Source: Anisakis pegreffii | Taxonomy: Eukaryota; Nematoda; Chromadorea; Rhabditida; Anisakidae | DNA length: 64,000 bases | Direction: 5' to 3' | Assembly (NCBI GenBank): GCA_035041965.1 | Contig: JAPYMA010000200.1 | Coordinates: 1 to 64,000, forward strand | In this document: piece by piece, positions 24,139 to 36,500 of the stretch | How the letters are laid out: each line of letters starts with the position of its first letter | Position numbering within the stretch: the first letter of the stretch is position 1 | The notes under the pieces: model-generated | Told to the model about the DNA's origin: nothing | What the model saw: only the letters and a program-made list of their open reading frames with translations | The model's database searches: none | Program-made: the position numbers and the translations under genes

Positions 24139-27100
24139 TTATTGTGATGGCATTTTAAGAGTTTTAGTGTGTTGTTGCGATTCGGTTGATGTGGAGTATT
24201 TTTTACGATTGTTCAACGTTGCAACAGGTGTACTGTTTGCGGTACGATTACTTAACGAATAGTAGTCATCTGGGGGAGGAGGAGTTGGCGTAGTGAGATG
24301 CGTTCGAGAGCATGACGAGGATTTACTGCTGCGAGCAACATCGCTGCTTGCCGAACCAACCGATGAAGCTGTGGCTTGGCTTTGACCATCTGAGTAACCA
24401 AACGTAGATGATGCATAAGCTAGCTCGTCACCAGTTGGTGTGCTCATACCTGCTGCTGCTGTTGTTGTTGCTGCAGCTGCAGTGTTCGTTTGCTGATCAC
24501 GGTTACCAGTGAACGACATAGATATTGAAGAGGAGGCCGAATTAGCATCACCATAAGGCGTTGTGAAGTGATTTGCATTGTTCAGGTGATTATGAGCACT
24601 GCTCTCAAGTGCATCATAATGATAGGTGGTGTTTGCTGCCGGTGTCAAATGAATAGTCTTATCATCGTTTTCGGTGTTGTATTGCCGATGATGATGCGTG
24701 AAAGTGTTACTGTTGCTGCTACTACTGGCACCACTGGATGAAGCCAGGTCCAGATCGGAATTCAATCGTTGCTCGTGTTGTAAGTAGTGTTGTGGGTGGT
24801 TCATAGCCATCATCTTCATCAACATGGTTTGATCTGCTTGATCGAGCGCAATTTGACGATTATTTGGCAGCAGTGCATTTGCTTGTTGGTGTCTCGAAAG
24901 ATTATTACAGTGGTTGTTGTTGTTGTTTTGGCCATAAGCACGTTCAAAACTACTCGTCCTACTCGTTGTTGCAGTACCACCACCACCACCACCACTAAAA
25001 TTCGTCAAACCGCAGCCGAAACTTGAAGATGGTCCCGCCGAACTTGTATAGATGCTACCAGCAGCAGCAGTAGCAGCAGCACCTATAGCTGCCTGATTTG
25101 TACTAGCTGGCATTTGTACGCCAACGTTGTTATTGTTTGTCACTCCACTGATGAATAATGCGGTGGTGTTCGGGGTTGTGCATTTGAAGGTTTGCAAGAA
25201 ACGGGCCGTATCGCCTGTTGTGATCGTATTCGTGTTATTGGTTGACGATGACACTTGACTACTACGAGATGAGCCATCCAATCGTAAGCACTCGTCGTCC
25301 ATACTGAAACAAGTGCAAAATATATTCATCAGTTTACTACATAACTATGATCGCTCTTTCTATGATGGGTCGTTTTTGACATCAGTCTTGCTTTATTTTT
25401 GCTTCTATTATATTCATTCTATTGTTCTATTCAGTTCTATTTTCAGTTCTAGTTCTACAGTTCTATTTCATTCTATTGTTCATTATATTCAGTATATTCA
25501 TCTTGTGTTGTTCGTTATATTTTATAATGTATATTGAAAGTGTTGTCGTTTTATATATTGAAATGATTGATTGCATTTATAACCTTTCGGTGATGAGCGA
25601 TTGACTGGGCGGACGAGTGGTAATCGGGGTGTTGATATCGCTTCTGGATAGAAGCGGTGATGCGGCGTTTGTGACATTCGATAGAATGAACGAGTTGCTG
25701 GCATTGTTCAGTGCATGAGCACTGTAGGAATCAGCGTTCGTATAAGTTTGAGCAATAATGCCGTTTGAGGAGCAGTTGGATGTTAGGGTGTGATTGTATT
25801 CGTCGATAGTGTTGCCGAAATGTGGCGTTGGTGAGACGGTGGTTGGTGTGTGATCTGGTGTTAGTTGATTGAAATCCGAATGATTACTGAGACTTGTGGA
25901 TGTGGTACTGCTCGCATTATTAGTGGTGGAATTGTGGCTTGTTGCAGAATTAAACGGAATGCTTGCTGGATCAGCATGTGAATTATGCAATCCAGAATGA
26001 CGACGAAGCGTTGAGGAATTGGACGACGACATTAGCGTCATAGACTTGATCATGATCATGTCTTGTGGTGCTGCGGTTGTGGCAATTGTTTGATTATTAG
26101 TGGTGGATTTGAGTGGTGGTGTTAGAAAGGCAGTAGTGGTGTTATTAAAGGCATTTGTTCGTGTGGTATTGATATTGGAATAGGTATTCGGGGAAAACGC
26201 TGTATGCGTTGGCGGATGTTGATCACAAGCCTCTTGTTCACAGTAGTCTTCACCGTCACCGTACAAATTCGGCATCATCAATGTGCTTGTGTCACGTCCA
26301 AACGGAAACGATTCTGCCGCACCAGCTCCAACTTCAGCCGTTAAATCCGACAGGTGAGAATCGTCAACGTCCAGTCGATGCTATAAACAAAATGCGTGGA
26401 ATGTATGTGCGCGTGGCTGCGTTTCATTTCAGTTCAGCTGCAGTTTGATTTAGCCACTGGAATCAATGATTGCATAGTGTTCAAGTGTGAAGTAAGTGAC
26501 TATGAGTAAAACGAACCGATGCTTTAAGAGGTGAGTACTCATCGAAATCATCTAACGCCATCGATATAGACATGGTTGGATCGTGATAGAAGCGTGTCTT
26601 CTGAACACGTTGTTCGTTGAAAATGCGATGTGATGTGTCTACGAATTTACCTTTCGCTGCTGAAACAATTTTATGTGGAATGTAAATTGAGCAATCCGAA
26701 TGAATTCAACTGCTCTAACTATAAAAAATACCTAAAAATGCGTCTGTTGTCGATTGTGCTATGAGGGCAGTGTTCACGGATACTAATGTGCTAACGATTC
26801 CGAATGTCTGTCTGTCTATACGTTCAAATATAGATGAAGGCAGGTGAGTATATTAAATGAGTTAATTAATACCTTTACTGATCTTTTTGGTATGTCTTTG
26901 ACGAATCGTATAGCAAATGAGACAGAATGCCAGCAGGGCGATGATGGCTAATAATGCGGCGGTCAGTCCAACGGCGACTGTTTCCAAGTTCCATTGCGAC
27001 GATAAATTGTGCAGTGATCGACTTACTAAAGCGAATAGACCAGTTGAATGAGCATCATTACTTGAAGCAGTGTGCAGTGCTGAAATTATCAAATCAAATA

Positions 27101-30100
27101 GCAACGATGATAAGAGTGAAGCAATAACAAATGAAGAGCAAACCTTTAGTACGAGCATAAGCCGGTTGACTGGGTTGACTTTTACCGGCTCTATTAACGG
27201 CCGTTACGATAGCTTTATATTCAGTGGACGGTTCTAAATTCTCGATTAGAATCTCATTTGCGGTAGCGTTCACTTGGATGTGTGTGAATGAGGTTTGTTG
27301 ATCAGCTTCGGTCTTGCCGTACGAGATGATGAATTGATCTGGTGAGTCGGTGCTGGCCATCGATGAGTGTGACCATATCAAACGTAGTGAGTGATCGCTT
27401 TCTGGAAGCATTCGCTTCACTTGTGCTTCGGATGGTAACGTTACGGCGTCATTGTTGTTGTTATTGCTGTCGAGTTCGACTCGTAGCCATTCACTTGGTT
27501 CACTTAGCACTCGGGAACGATCCGTGAGGATGGCGAGTACACGGAATTGATAGCTGAAATTTGCATTTGACACGGTGCTACATTCGTGTCTGCTTGCTTC
27601 GGATGAAGCATGTATCTGAGTTGGATGCTAATTGATAGGAATAGTTTTAACCTAGCCACTTGGTTTTCAACCAGTGCCGGTCCCAAGCCCGGATAAATAG
27701 GGAGGGTTCGAGATGACTGCGCTGGCTCCAGTCTCTCTGTAAAAACTTGACCAGTCGATGACCGGAACGCTGAAGGGAAAGTTTGCTGTGGTGTGGGCCA
27801 TCCTCCAAGTCAGTGCTTTACTTTATCTTATATTAATGAGACAAAGTACAAAGTCACCACTCTTATTATTCGTTGTATTTGTTGATGATAATAATGATAA
27901 TTGCAGATCGTTTTTTGTGGAATGAATTTTTTGAGTAATTAAAATGTTTCGATTCTCAAATTAAAAAATGAAATTTAAAATTTCGTCGACTTTCTGAATG
28001 ATCCAAATCGATTTTATTCGTTCACTAACTTATTTAAATTCAGTGTGAAATTAATATGAATATTTTAATTAATTAAAAGTGGTGACCATTTCATGATAGG
28101 GTTCTAATAGAATAATCCCAAATAACGATCCCGCCGAAGCTCACGGTGGCCCACTGACGGATTTATTCGGTGAGTGGGCCGGGGCATAGACCGGCTGCAG
28201 CCTCCGGTGTATGCTTCGAAACGACTGAGTTGGGCAGTGTTGCCTTCCGTTGTTTCAGCAGTTTCAAGGCAATACGATCGTCGGCCCACACCAGGAGGAG
28301 GACAATGAGGACACGGCGCGTTTTATTTTATTTTTATGGTCATCTTCGTTTCGACTGAGATTTAGATTATTGAAATGATATTTCAACAATTTAAACAATA
28401 AACTTTTCGGTTATCGTTCGAAGACACTTTTAGTAATGAATCAAAATAAACAAATTTGCGATTGAATTTAAGTTTAAGATCCCAAAAGATGACCATTTTT
28501 CAAATTATTTACATTCTTTATAATAGTCTTTTGGTGTCTCCATCTCAAAGGGCATGCATGAGATGGGTATCTGTTTGCATTATTTCAGAGTAGGGCAAAG
28601 GGGTGAAACGGCACGTGACGACCCGCGTAGCCCTCGAGCCAGGGAGGACTGTAAATTAGGAGGTTTAGGTCAGATCTAGGATCGTCCCACCCATTGTTAT
28701 TGTTTTGCCCTTTGGACTTCATCTATTGTTTATTCATTTCTGTTCTCTCCTATATATTATACTTTTCTAGTCTGTGCGTTAAACAAATTTGCGATTGAAT
28801 TTAAGTTTAAGATCCCAAAAGATGACCATTTTTCAAATTATTTACATTCTTTATAATAGTCTTTTGGTGTCTCCATCTCGCGACTTAATTCATCTTTTTC
28901 ATTGTTTTATTTATTGTTCCTTAATGCTCAATATCGTGGTGATACTTTTGTCAGTGTTTGATTTGCTCTAATATAAGATTTGCTTAGAAATGTGGCACTA
29001 CATAATTGTAGACTGGACTCAGAGAACAGCGCTGTTAGTAACATTATACTGTAATACTAATCGCATATAGGTTAATCACGTGAAACGTTGAGCTGACACA
29101 AGGAAGTAGAGAAAGAAATACCTTTTGCCAGGAATAAGTGCACGTATGGTCATAGCCCTGACGTGTGAATCTTGCTGATCAGCAGTTATCCACTCGCTTG
29201 AAGAGACACCTGCAGCAGCAGCAGCATCAGATGCTTCGAGCTCAGAGGTAGTTTGTGTTCGTAGTTGGATGCTAAAGGATGTAACACGACGTGCGTCCGG
29301 ATGGATGTCTGGTAGATGCCATTGCACACGAACACTTCGACCGATTACGAATGCTCGTGGAGCTGAGAGTTGCAATCGATTGGGTGGGTTCGATGGAGCT
29401 GCAACTGGTGGTGGTGGTGTTGAAGAGGTGATTGGCGTGGTTGTCGATAGAGGGGCACCTGGTTGCGGTGGTAGTTCCTGACCCTGGAATGAGACAAATG
29501 AAGTGAATTTGAGCTGTGCAATGATGATAAGCACTGGAGTAGCTCACACAATAAAACGACTAATGTATAATGTGCTCATTTGCGGTTGTCGTCAATTCAT
29601 CAAAAACATACATCTGCATCAAAAATCGGTGAGATGTGGTCAAGATCAGGTGGTAGATCGACGTATGCCTTCTTGGTTTTATCGTTGACGTTGTTGCTGC
29701 TATCATTTTTATCACCGCTGTTATTGTTGCCGTTGCCGTTGCCTCCTACACCGTCCTCTGCTGCAACAAAACACTGCTAATTGAACGCATTCTAGTTGAA
29801 ATAGAATGAGATGAGGTGCGAACTGACCAACAACTTTAAGATAAGCGCTCGAGCGTGTCTTATGATTGGTATTATCAGCAGCCTCACACGTATACCAACC
29901 CTCATCTTCGGCTTGTATGTCAGTGATTTGAAGTGAGGCTGTTCCCACCAAGCTCACTCGTTTCTTGCCAAACAACGGAACACGTTTGTCATCTGAATTA
30001 ATTAATGACATCGAGTAATGACATCGAGTAACGTCAAGCATGCATACCTTTCAACCAGAGTGTTCGCGTGGTTCTCGGCACGACAAGACACACCAACTGC

Positions 30101-33100
30101 ACGGTATCACCGATAGAACGAGTTGAGTTCTCGGGTCCTTGTGAGATCAAATTGATTTGTTTATGAAGACGATTATCAACGTAGAGGTTCATCGCACGAC
30201 CACGTTCAAGACCATTACCGTACACTTCGGCTTCGTCCATTGCTGGTCTTGACATGCACTGCAGAAGTGAGATTAGAAGAACTGTGGGTGATAATAATAA
30301 TAATAAGAAGAAGAAGAGTGCTCACCTGAACGCTTCCGGACAGTGCTACACTTGACGTAAGTGTAGCGTTAATTGGATTCGTATAGAAATTGGTATGTGG
30401 GGGTACACCCAACTGGTCCATAGCATCAATCAACGCTAAACCATTCATGTAGACCATTGGGATTTCATAATGTAAATTCAACGCAAGGCAACTCAATTGC
30501 CAACTCTTGTCCGCATCGAACTGACCGAGCATCAACTGCACGTCAGTTGGTGAATGAACCTGCATGGATCATTATGGATGGACAGCAACAACGTTAATAT
30601 GAGATATCGGATGGCTTCGTTTCACATGAAGAATTGAAGAGAAAAGAAGGCAAGGGTAAAGGTCTTGAAGACAGTTATCATTGTGCTATTGAAGGAACAT
30701 TGTGGTACAGAAAGGAGTTGGATTATGCACAGAGGAAGTGACGACTACCTGTAATTTATAGAAGACCTTTGGGTAGCCGTCGACATCGCCACGAGAAAAG
30801 ACCGGTGAGGATTCGCATACGTAAACGCCATTATCAGCCTCGTTCACTTGTCGTATACGAAGGTTACCCCAGATTTGACGGAATCGAGCTTGATCGTTTG
30901 TTAGTGAAATACCCGAATTGAGTGAGTGCAACTGAATGAACACAGCGATACACAAACCGATCAAGCGAATCATATGTGGATTTAGGATTATAAGATTTAC
31001 ACACACCTTAGTCCAAACTATTTTAGCGGACGATATGATACATTCAAGTAGAACGGTTTGTCCTTTGACAACATCGAAGATGATGGGTGATGAGGGTGAG
31101 GTGAGTGTTTGAGGATAGACCAGAACGGGTTCAAGCATCGTTTGACTCTTCGGCAATACCTGTAAATGGTGTGTGCTGCATTATGAAAAAGCAAGCAGAG
31201 AAAAACACATACCTCAAGATACACAGGATGTGGTGATTTACGAGTTTGATTTGTGAAAGTATTTCGCACAACACAATAGTAATTTCCACTATCAGATACT
31301 TTTGCCAGAGGCATTTGCATACCGCTTACTGTGGCCAGATAGCGTTGATCACCTAGAAACGATGGAATGAATGGTTTTGTTGACGTTAACGAGACCAGTG
31401 GAGGGACTCAAAAGTGAACAACTGAATACCGTGTAAGCCCAGTGGTTTGTCAACACCCTCACGCTCGAACCAGATCTCAGGTGGACCGGGTATAACATCG
31501 GGCATACCAGAGCATGGTAATCGGGCAATTTGTCCTTGATACACAGTCACAGTCTGCAGTTTATAGTCGTGATTATTGACATGCGTCAATCAGCTAATCA
31601 ATGGGTAATGAGTAATCGGTTGAATTGTATGGAATTTGATTGCTGGATTATATGTTAAGGATGGATATGATATGGTATGCCTTAAGGAGGTTAGATTAAA
31701 GGAGCAAATGATGGACCAACCTCAGCATCAAGTTTATCGAATTTGGTGATACGAGCTCGACGGAATTTGACAGGTGCCGAAACGAGACGTGTATCAATAT
31801 GCTGACCATTTGAGATGCGTACACCACGAACGACCGCTGAACACTGATAGTCGCCTTCGGCATGATGACGACCGTTGAGAATGCGTAATCTGAATAATGA
31901 TTTGATAAGTGAATTTGCGAAAGAATGGCGAATGCATGATTATTATGTGATTATCACATACGTTGGACCGTCAGCAAGTAACTCCTCACGGATGTTAGCA
32001 TTATCAATCTCATCGATCAGCACTCCGTCCTTCATCCACTCCACATAAGCCATTGTCGTATCACGCCATCCTGGCTCAATTTGACACGATAGATCCACTT
32101 CACGTCTTCGTATCAAATAGTACTGATCGGCGTGCAGGATCAGTCGTGGCAATTTAAATATCCCTCAAAATTGCTTTCATTTCAAATAACCACATAATTG
32201 GCTTGGCTCGGTTTCATTTCAGTCTATATGTGGGGAGTATATTTTAGCGCTAGAAATTATGCTTGAACTATGCGCATGATAGGAATTATTTGCGATCATT
32301 ATTGTGACGATTTGATCTAATGATCAGAATGATTAGTTGTTAGTTGATCTATGGAACTGAACACCTCAGTATACTTGAGCACAGTGAATGGCGTTGAAAT
32401 GTATTCGGTATTTTATTTGTGACTGTGGTGTGAACCTCAAACTGGTGTGAAGCTTTATTTGTGACCGATCTCAAATCAACTCTATAAACTAGAACATTTA
32501 AAATGGATGGTTGCGTTCTCGATTCAATACCACAATTAAAATATCACTGGGCTGAGCATTATTTTCGTTAAGACGATCACTATTAGTGATAGAGCGTTGT
32601 CGTGTTAATATCATTACAACTTGCTTAGAATAATCAATCGTTTTCTTAAAATATGGTGCGGTGCTTATTTTGAAATGATTTTGTTATGAAGCTAGAATAG
32701 CTGACTTGGAATAAAGAAGATGAATAAGTAGGCAGGTAAGAGATTTAACAATGCTAAATAAATGAATAATGCAAAACATACTATTTTCTGCATGAACGCC
32801 GCCGCCGCCAATAACAATATGAAATAGTAGCGTAACGAATAATAATAGTCTTAGATGTTGTGAGCATTTTGATAACAGCTTAGGCTTATAGTGGAACGCA
32901 TTTGAGTATAAATTTTGTGGTGGTGATCGTGTTGATTCTAGAGAAAACTGTTGGGTTGAAGAAGGAGAATAGCTGTGGACAGTATTATTATTTGGATTAG
33001 TATGGATATTATGCTGAGGTAGAGAATGGAACTGGGAGGGAGAAGTAGCTAAAGCAATGGATGGTTGTGTGGTTTCATTGTGAGGAAGGTCATAAAAGGA

Positions 33101-33577
33101 CTTTGATGAGGAGGAAGGAGTAGAATGAGGATAGGGCGAGGAATTATTGAAGATGATGGTGTGGTGATGGTGTGTTGATAGCGATGGTGATAATGATAGT
33201 TGCTGAGGAGATGTGCTTGAACGGTGATTTGTTTTGTCTAGAGATTGAGTTGGATCTTGAAGGCGGTGGCCATTTGGAGCGGTGAGCTTTCTTTGAAATC
33301 GTTGTTGTTTTCTTTGTTTTATCGACAAAGCGATTAAGCAGGATTTTGGACGAGCATTGGCTTGAGATGGTTCACTGAACGTATACTTTAAATGAGAATT
33401 AGTTGTCGTCGGTTTGGTGGCACTCTCAGGTAGTGGTTCGGATGGAGGAGCACTAGAAGAGGACGGAAAGGATGGATCGCATATGGGATGGGAATGGGAA
33501 CGGGAACGGGAACGTTGTCGTTGACGGTTGTAATGATGATAATCGCTTTTGGATGGTGGAACTGATGCTGGACACAT
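24139..33577 (-). CDS. 5-Ig, 2-FN3 transmembrane adhesion receptor (IGSF9/Turtle-like architecture)
   Basis: Seventeen minus-strand exons join without phase error to 1869 residues: 33577-32782, 32163-31962, 31889-31721, 31553-31430, 31352-31213, 31159-31007, 30931-30749, 30559-30326, 30258-30048, 29992-29828, 29760-29612, 29483-29122, 27553-27144, 27079-26873, 26659-26517, 26380-25584, 25303-24139. After 240 low-complexity residues comes a signal-like segment (LRLLLFVTLLFHIVIGGGG). Five Ig domains follow, with cysteine pairs LSCQIEP/YQCSAV, RLPCSG/YYCVVR, LLECII/YVCESS, LSCLAL/VQCMSR and LVCLVV/YTCEAA. An acidic Asn-rich linker, two FN3 domains, one TM helix (VAVGLTAALLAIIALLAFC) and a tail of about 700 residues complete it. 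Five Ig, two FN3 and one TM is the IGSF9/Turtle arrangement of neuronal adhesion proteins. Orthology is not shown, and other nematode or insect Ig-FN3 receptors are possible. Confidence 0.85.
26517..26659 (-). other. Juxtamembrane exon of the Ig/FN3 receptor
   Basis: This exon directly follows the TM exon and encodes a charged, non-repetitive block (KGKFVDTSHRIF, KTRFYHDP, LDDFDEYSPL). The rest of the cytoplasmic tail is Ser/Thr/Asn/Gln-rich low complexity. The contrast suggests a conserved docking segment, possibly with Tyr phosphorylation sites. Its partner cannot be named from sequence. Confidence 0.5.
27643..28780. mobile_element. 1.14-kb dispersed repeat, copy 1 (intronic)
   Basis: Lies in the large intron (27554-29121) between the exons that encode the first FN3 domain. 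It matches 52765-53909 in the same orientation, and the two differ in length only by a 7-nt indel near 28500. It starts AGTTTTAACCTAGCCACTTG and ends CTAGTCTGTGCGTT. No terminal inverted repeats, LTRs or transposase are visible. The GC-rich lead segment with GCCGGTCCCAAGCCCGGAT recalls non-LTR (RTE-type) elements, but this is from memory only. The near identity suggests recent movement or duplication. Confidence 0.7.
28448..28879. repeat. 99-bp internal duplication in repeat copy 1
   Basis: Positions 28448-28546 are repeated exactly at 28781-28879, directly after the end shared with copy 2. Copy 1 is therefore a partial tandem of a 333-bp module. Copy 2 lacks the second 99-bp block. Confidence 0.85.
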
Positions 33578-36500
33578 GGTCGATTAGCTGTTGGGACGGT
33601 TGGATTTGTAGATAAGTGGATTGAATGAGCTTTTGAAAACACTTCGAGTGGTTCGGTTCGTATTTATGAGTGATGCGGAGTGATAAGAAGATGACAGTTA
33701 TGAGTTTGTTAGCAATAACAATCGTATTTGAGTAGAAGTTGCAGCAGTCAAACAGATGATTTGACTGGCTCGTTTTGTTGTGGTTTGGAGGAGGTGAGGT
33801 TATTGCTGGCTTGCTTCATGAATGAAAAGAGCGAAACTTGACGAGGTGAACGGATTGGGCGAGGAGATATTTTGAGGATTGGGATGTAGTGAGCATGGAG
33901 CACGAGGATTTAGATGAGTAATCTGCTAGCATAGTAATGGGTGTTGATATAGCATGAAATACGCTTGCTTCACTTAGCGGGTAGAGGTTTTGCTTGAGCG
34001 TTTCAAGGGCTGCTTACAATAAAGAGAACAATAGCTGCTAATCAATCACCAAATGAGTGTTTAAACTTTCGAGAAGGAGAATGAATATGGTTTTGTAGTT
34101 GCAGTAGGAATCAGTGATTATGAGTTTTGGAATGATGCTTTATGCCGATCGTTTGCTTGTCTTAGTGTTTGGTTGAGACGAACAGCAAATATGGAATTAG
34201 CCTTACAACAGTGGACGTGATATTTTAAGGTGATTAGATATTTTAAGATGAAAATGACCTGAAAATGATCGAAGTTGATAAACTGAATAATGAATTGATT
34301 AGATATAGTGATTGTCAAGCGATCATGTTCAATTGGTAGGCAAATAAATGAATGTGAAAACATAACAAAATGAGAAGACAGTGATGTGATGATCGATGGC
34401 ATGCAATCAAATCAACGACTGACTGATTTGAAGAGCAAAAATTGTTGGTAAGAAATTCAGTTTTTGAGCGATTTTTTTAGGATGTGGAGTGAATTGTTTT
34501 AAATTGAATCTATAATCGGGCGGAATAACAAAAATAAAGAGATATTCATTCATTTATTTCAACTTTAATTTATGTTAGAGGTTTTGAGAGAAGGTGTGAG
34601 TGAAACTGAACAAGATTACGGTAGTTTATATTGAGTATAGAAGAAAGTTGTCGCACAATTAGATAACTAATTTCAAAGTTGCATACTCGATACTTCAAAA
34701 TCAACATTTTTATTCATAATAAAAGCCATTCGCCTAACATTTTGGATGAGTTAAATAGTTTAGTTGAAAGAGATAGATAGATATTTAGTTGGTGAATTTG
34801 GAGTTTGAGAGAGGACACTTAGAAAGGACGTGATCGCGGGCGGAGAAATTTGAGTTGAGCATCGAGAAGTTTTTTGTGAGGTGATTGATTGGGAATTGAA
34901 GATAGGAATTAATTACTTAAATAGTCGTGAAGCCAACAATAGCAAGCTGAACTGATTGTTGACTTTAAGAACGAACAAGGAGTAAAGCCCTAGGGATTTG
35001 GCTGCTTTTATCACGACCGAAGATGAATTGTGAATGGATTGCTTGGCCATCTGAATTGTATGGCCGACTGCTATTCGAGCAATAGATTGAATGGGTCCAT
35101 TCGCAAGAGAGCAAGTACAATAAGTTTAGAAGCTTGACATGAGTTGAGTATTTGGGTTGGATTATTGAATTTGTAAAGGCTTGATCGAGTAGATAAAGCA
35201 GCAAGTATGAGTTGTTTATACTGGCATAAGTAATTGATATTTGTTTATAAATTAACAGATATGATATTCGAGTAGGATGGCAGTCTTAATGCATATGATG
35301 CAAAATTATTTAAGATATGTAATAGCTAATAGTATTCGTAAGGATATTGATATGGATGTAGTAAGTGCATTTAGAGATTTGTGAAAGCTAATGTTGTCAA
35401 CTGTTAGCATGCACACGAGGATGACGAGTAGCTTAATGTAGTAGGACGAGTCAAGAGCATAATAGAAGACGTGAATTGCTGACTGAGATTATTGACCATC
35501 TGTTAGTAACAAATTATTATCATCGAATGCGATGAGACTGAGCCAGAGCTTATATAATAATGATTTATAATATGATAAGAATATAAATAATGATAATATC
35601 TATAATATGATTGTGATATTGTAGTTGTGGTTATATTTTTGTTGTGATTTAGATTAAGATAAGATATGATATGATATGGTTGTTTTAAAGTTCCATTCGA
35701 GGTTTATTGTAAGAAGAGATATATTTTAGACAGTGGATATGGATATTTAAATTGCACTGAATATGGAAAGGCTGATTGACTGTTGACTTGATGAATTTAA
35801 TTTGAGTTGAAAGTTTGAGTTTGAGTTGAAGTGAAGTGAGCGTGATGCGTGATTAATCAACAGAGTAGGATGGAACTGTGGCTAGAAGGATGGATTATAA
35901 TTAGGATTATAACAGAGATAGTATTAATGATGGAAGGGATGGGATGATTGATACAAATCGAATATGTGACAGCCGTATAGAGTGATTATTAATGTTGTTA
36001 TCATATAATGGATTAGAGGGTGGTGGTGTTATAAGTGAAGAAATGAGTTATTGATTAATGTAATTTGGATGGATACAGTTTGCTGATATATACAACGGAT
36101 GTTAAATATGGATAATTAGACAGATGACGAGGATATGACTGATAAACTCGTATGAGTTTGATAGAACATGCATTAATAGATCTATCTATCTATCTATCTC
36201 TTTTATAAATCGTCAGCTTTATTAATATACTATAATGAAGTTGATTGCATAACATGAAGAATTGTTTGTTGTGTAGAAATAAATATTTATGAGTTTGATT
36301 TGAAGCGGATGGATGGATATATGTAGTTGTATAGTTGATGAAGCTGAAGTTACAAGTTGTGAATGGTTGACTCTTGAGAATAATAAGAAATGCTTAACGA
36401 CGACATGTCAAAAGGATAGATAGATAGATACTTAGATAAATAATGACCATTGATTAGAAAGTGTATTTGGGTAAACGAACTAAATGAGAGCAGTAGATGG

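Noticed and set aside
28104..28358. Open frames of 61-62 residues identical to those at 53226-53480
   Set aside because: They are conserved only because the two 1.14-kb repeat copies are nearly identical DNA. No known protein motif is present.
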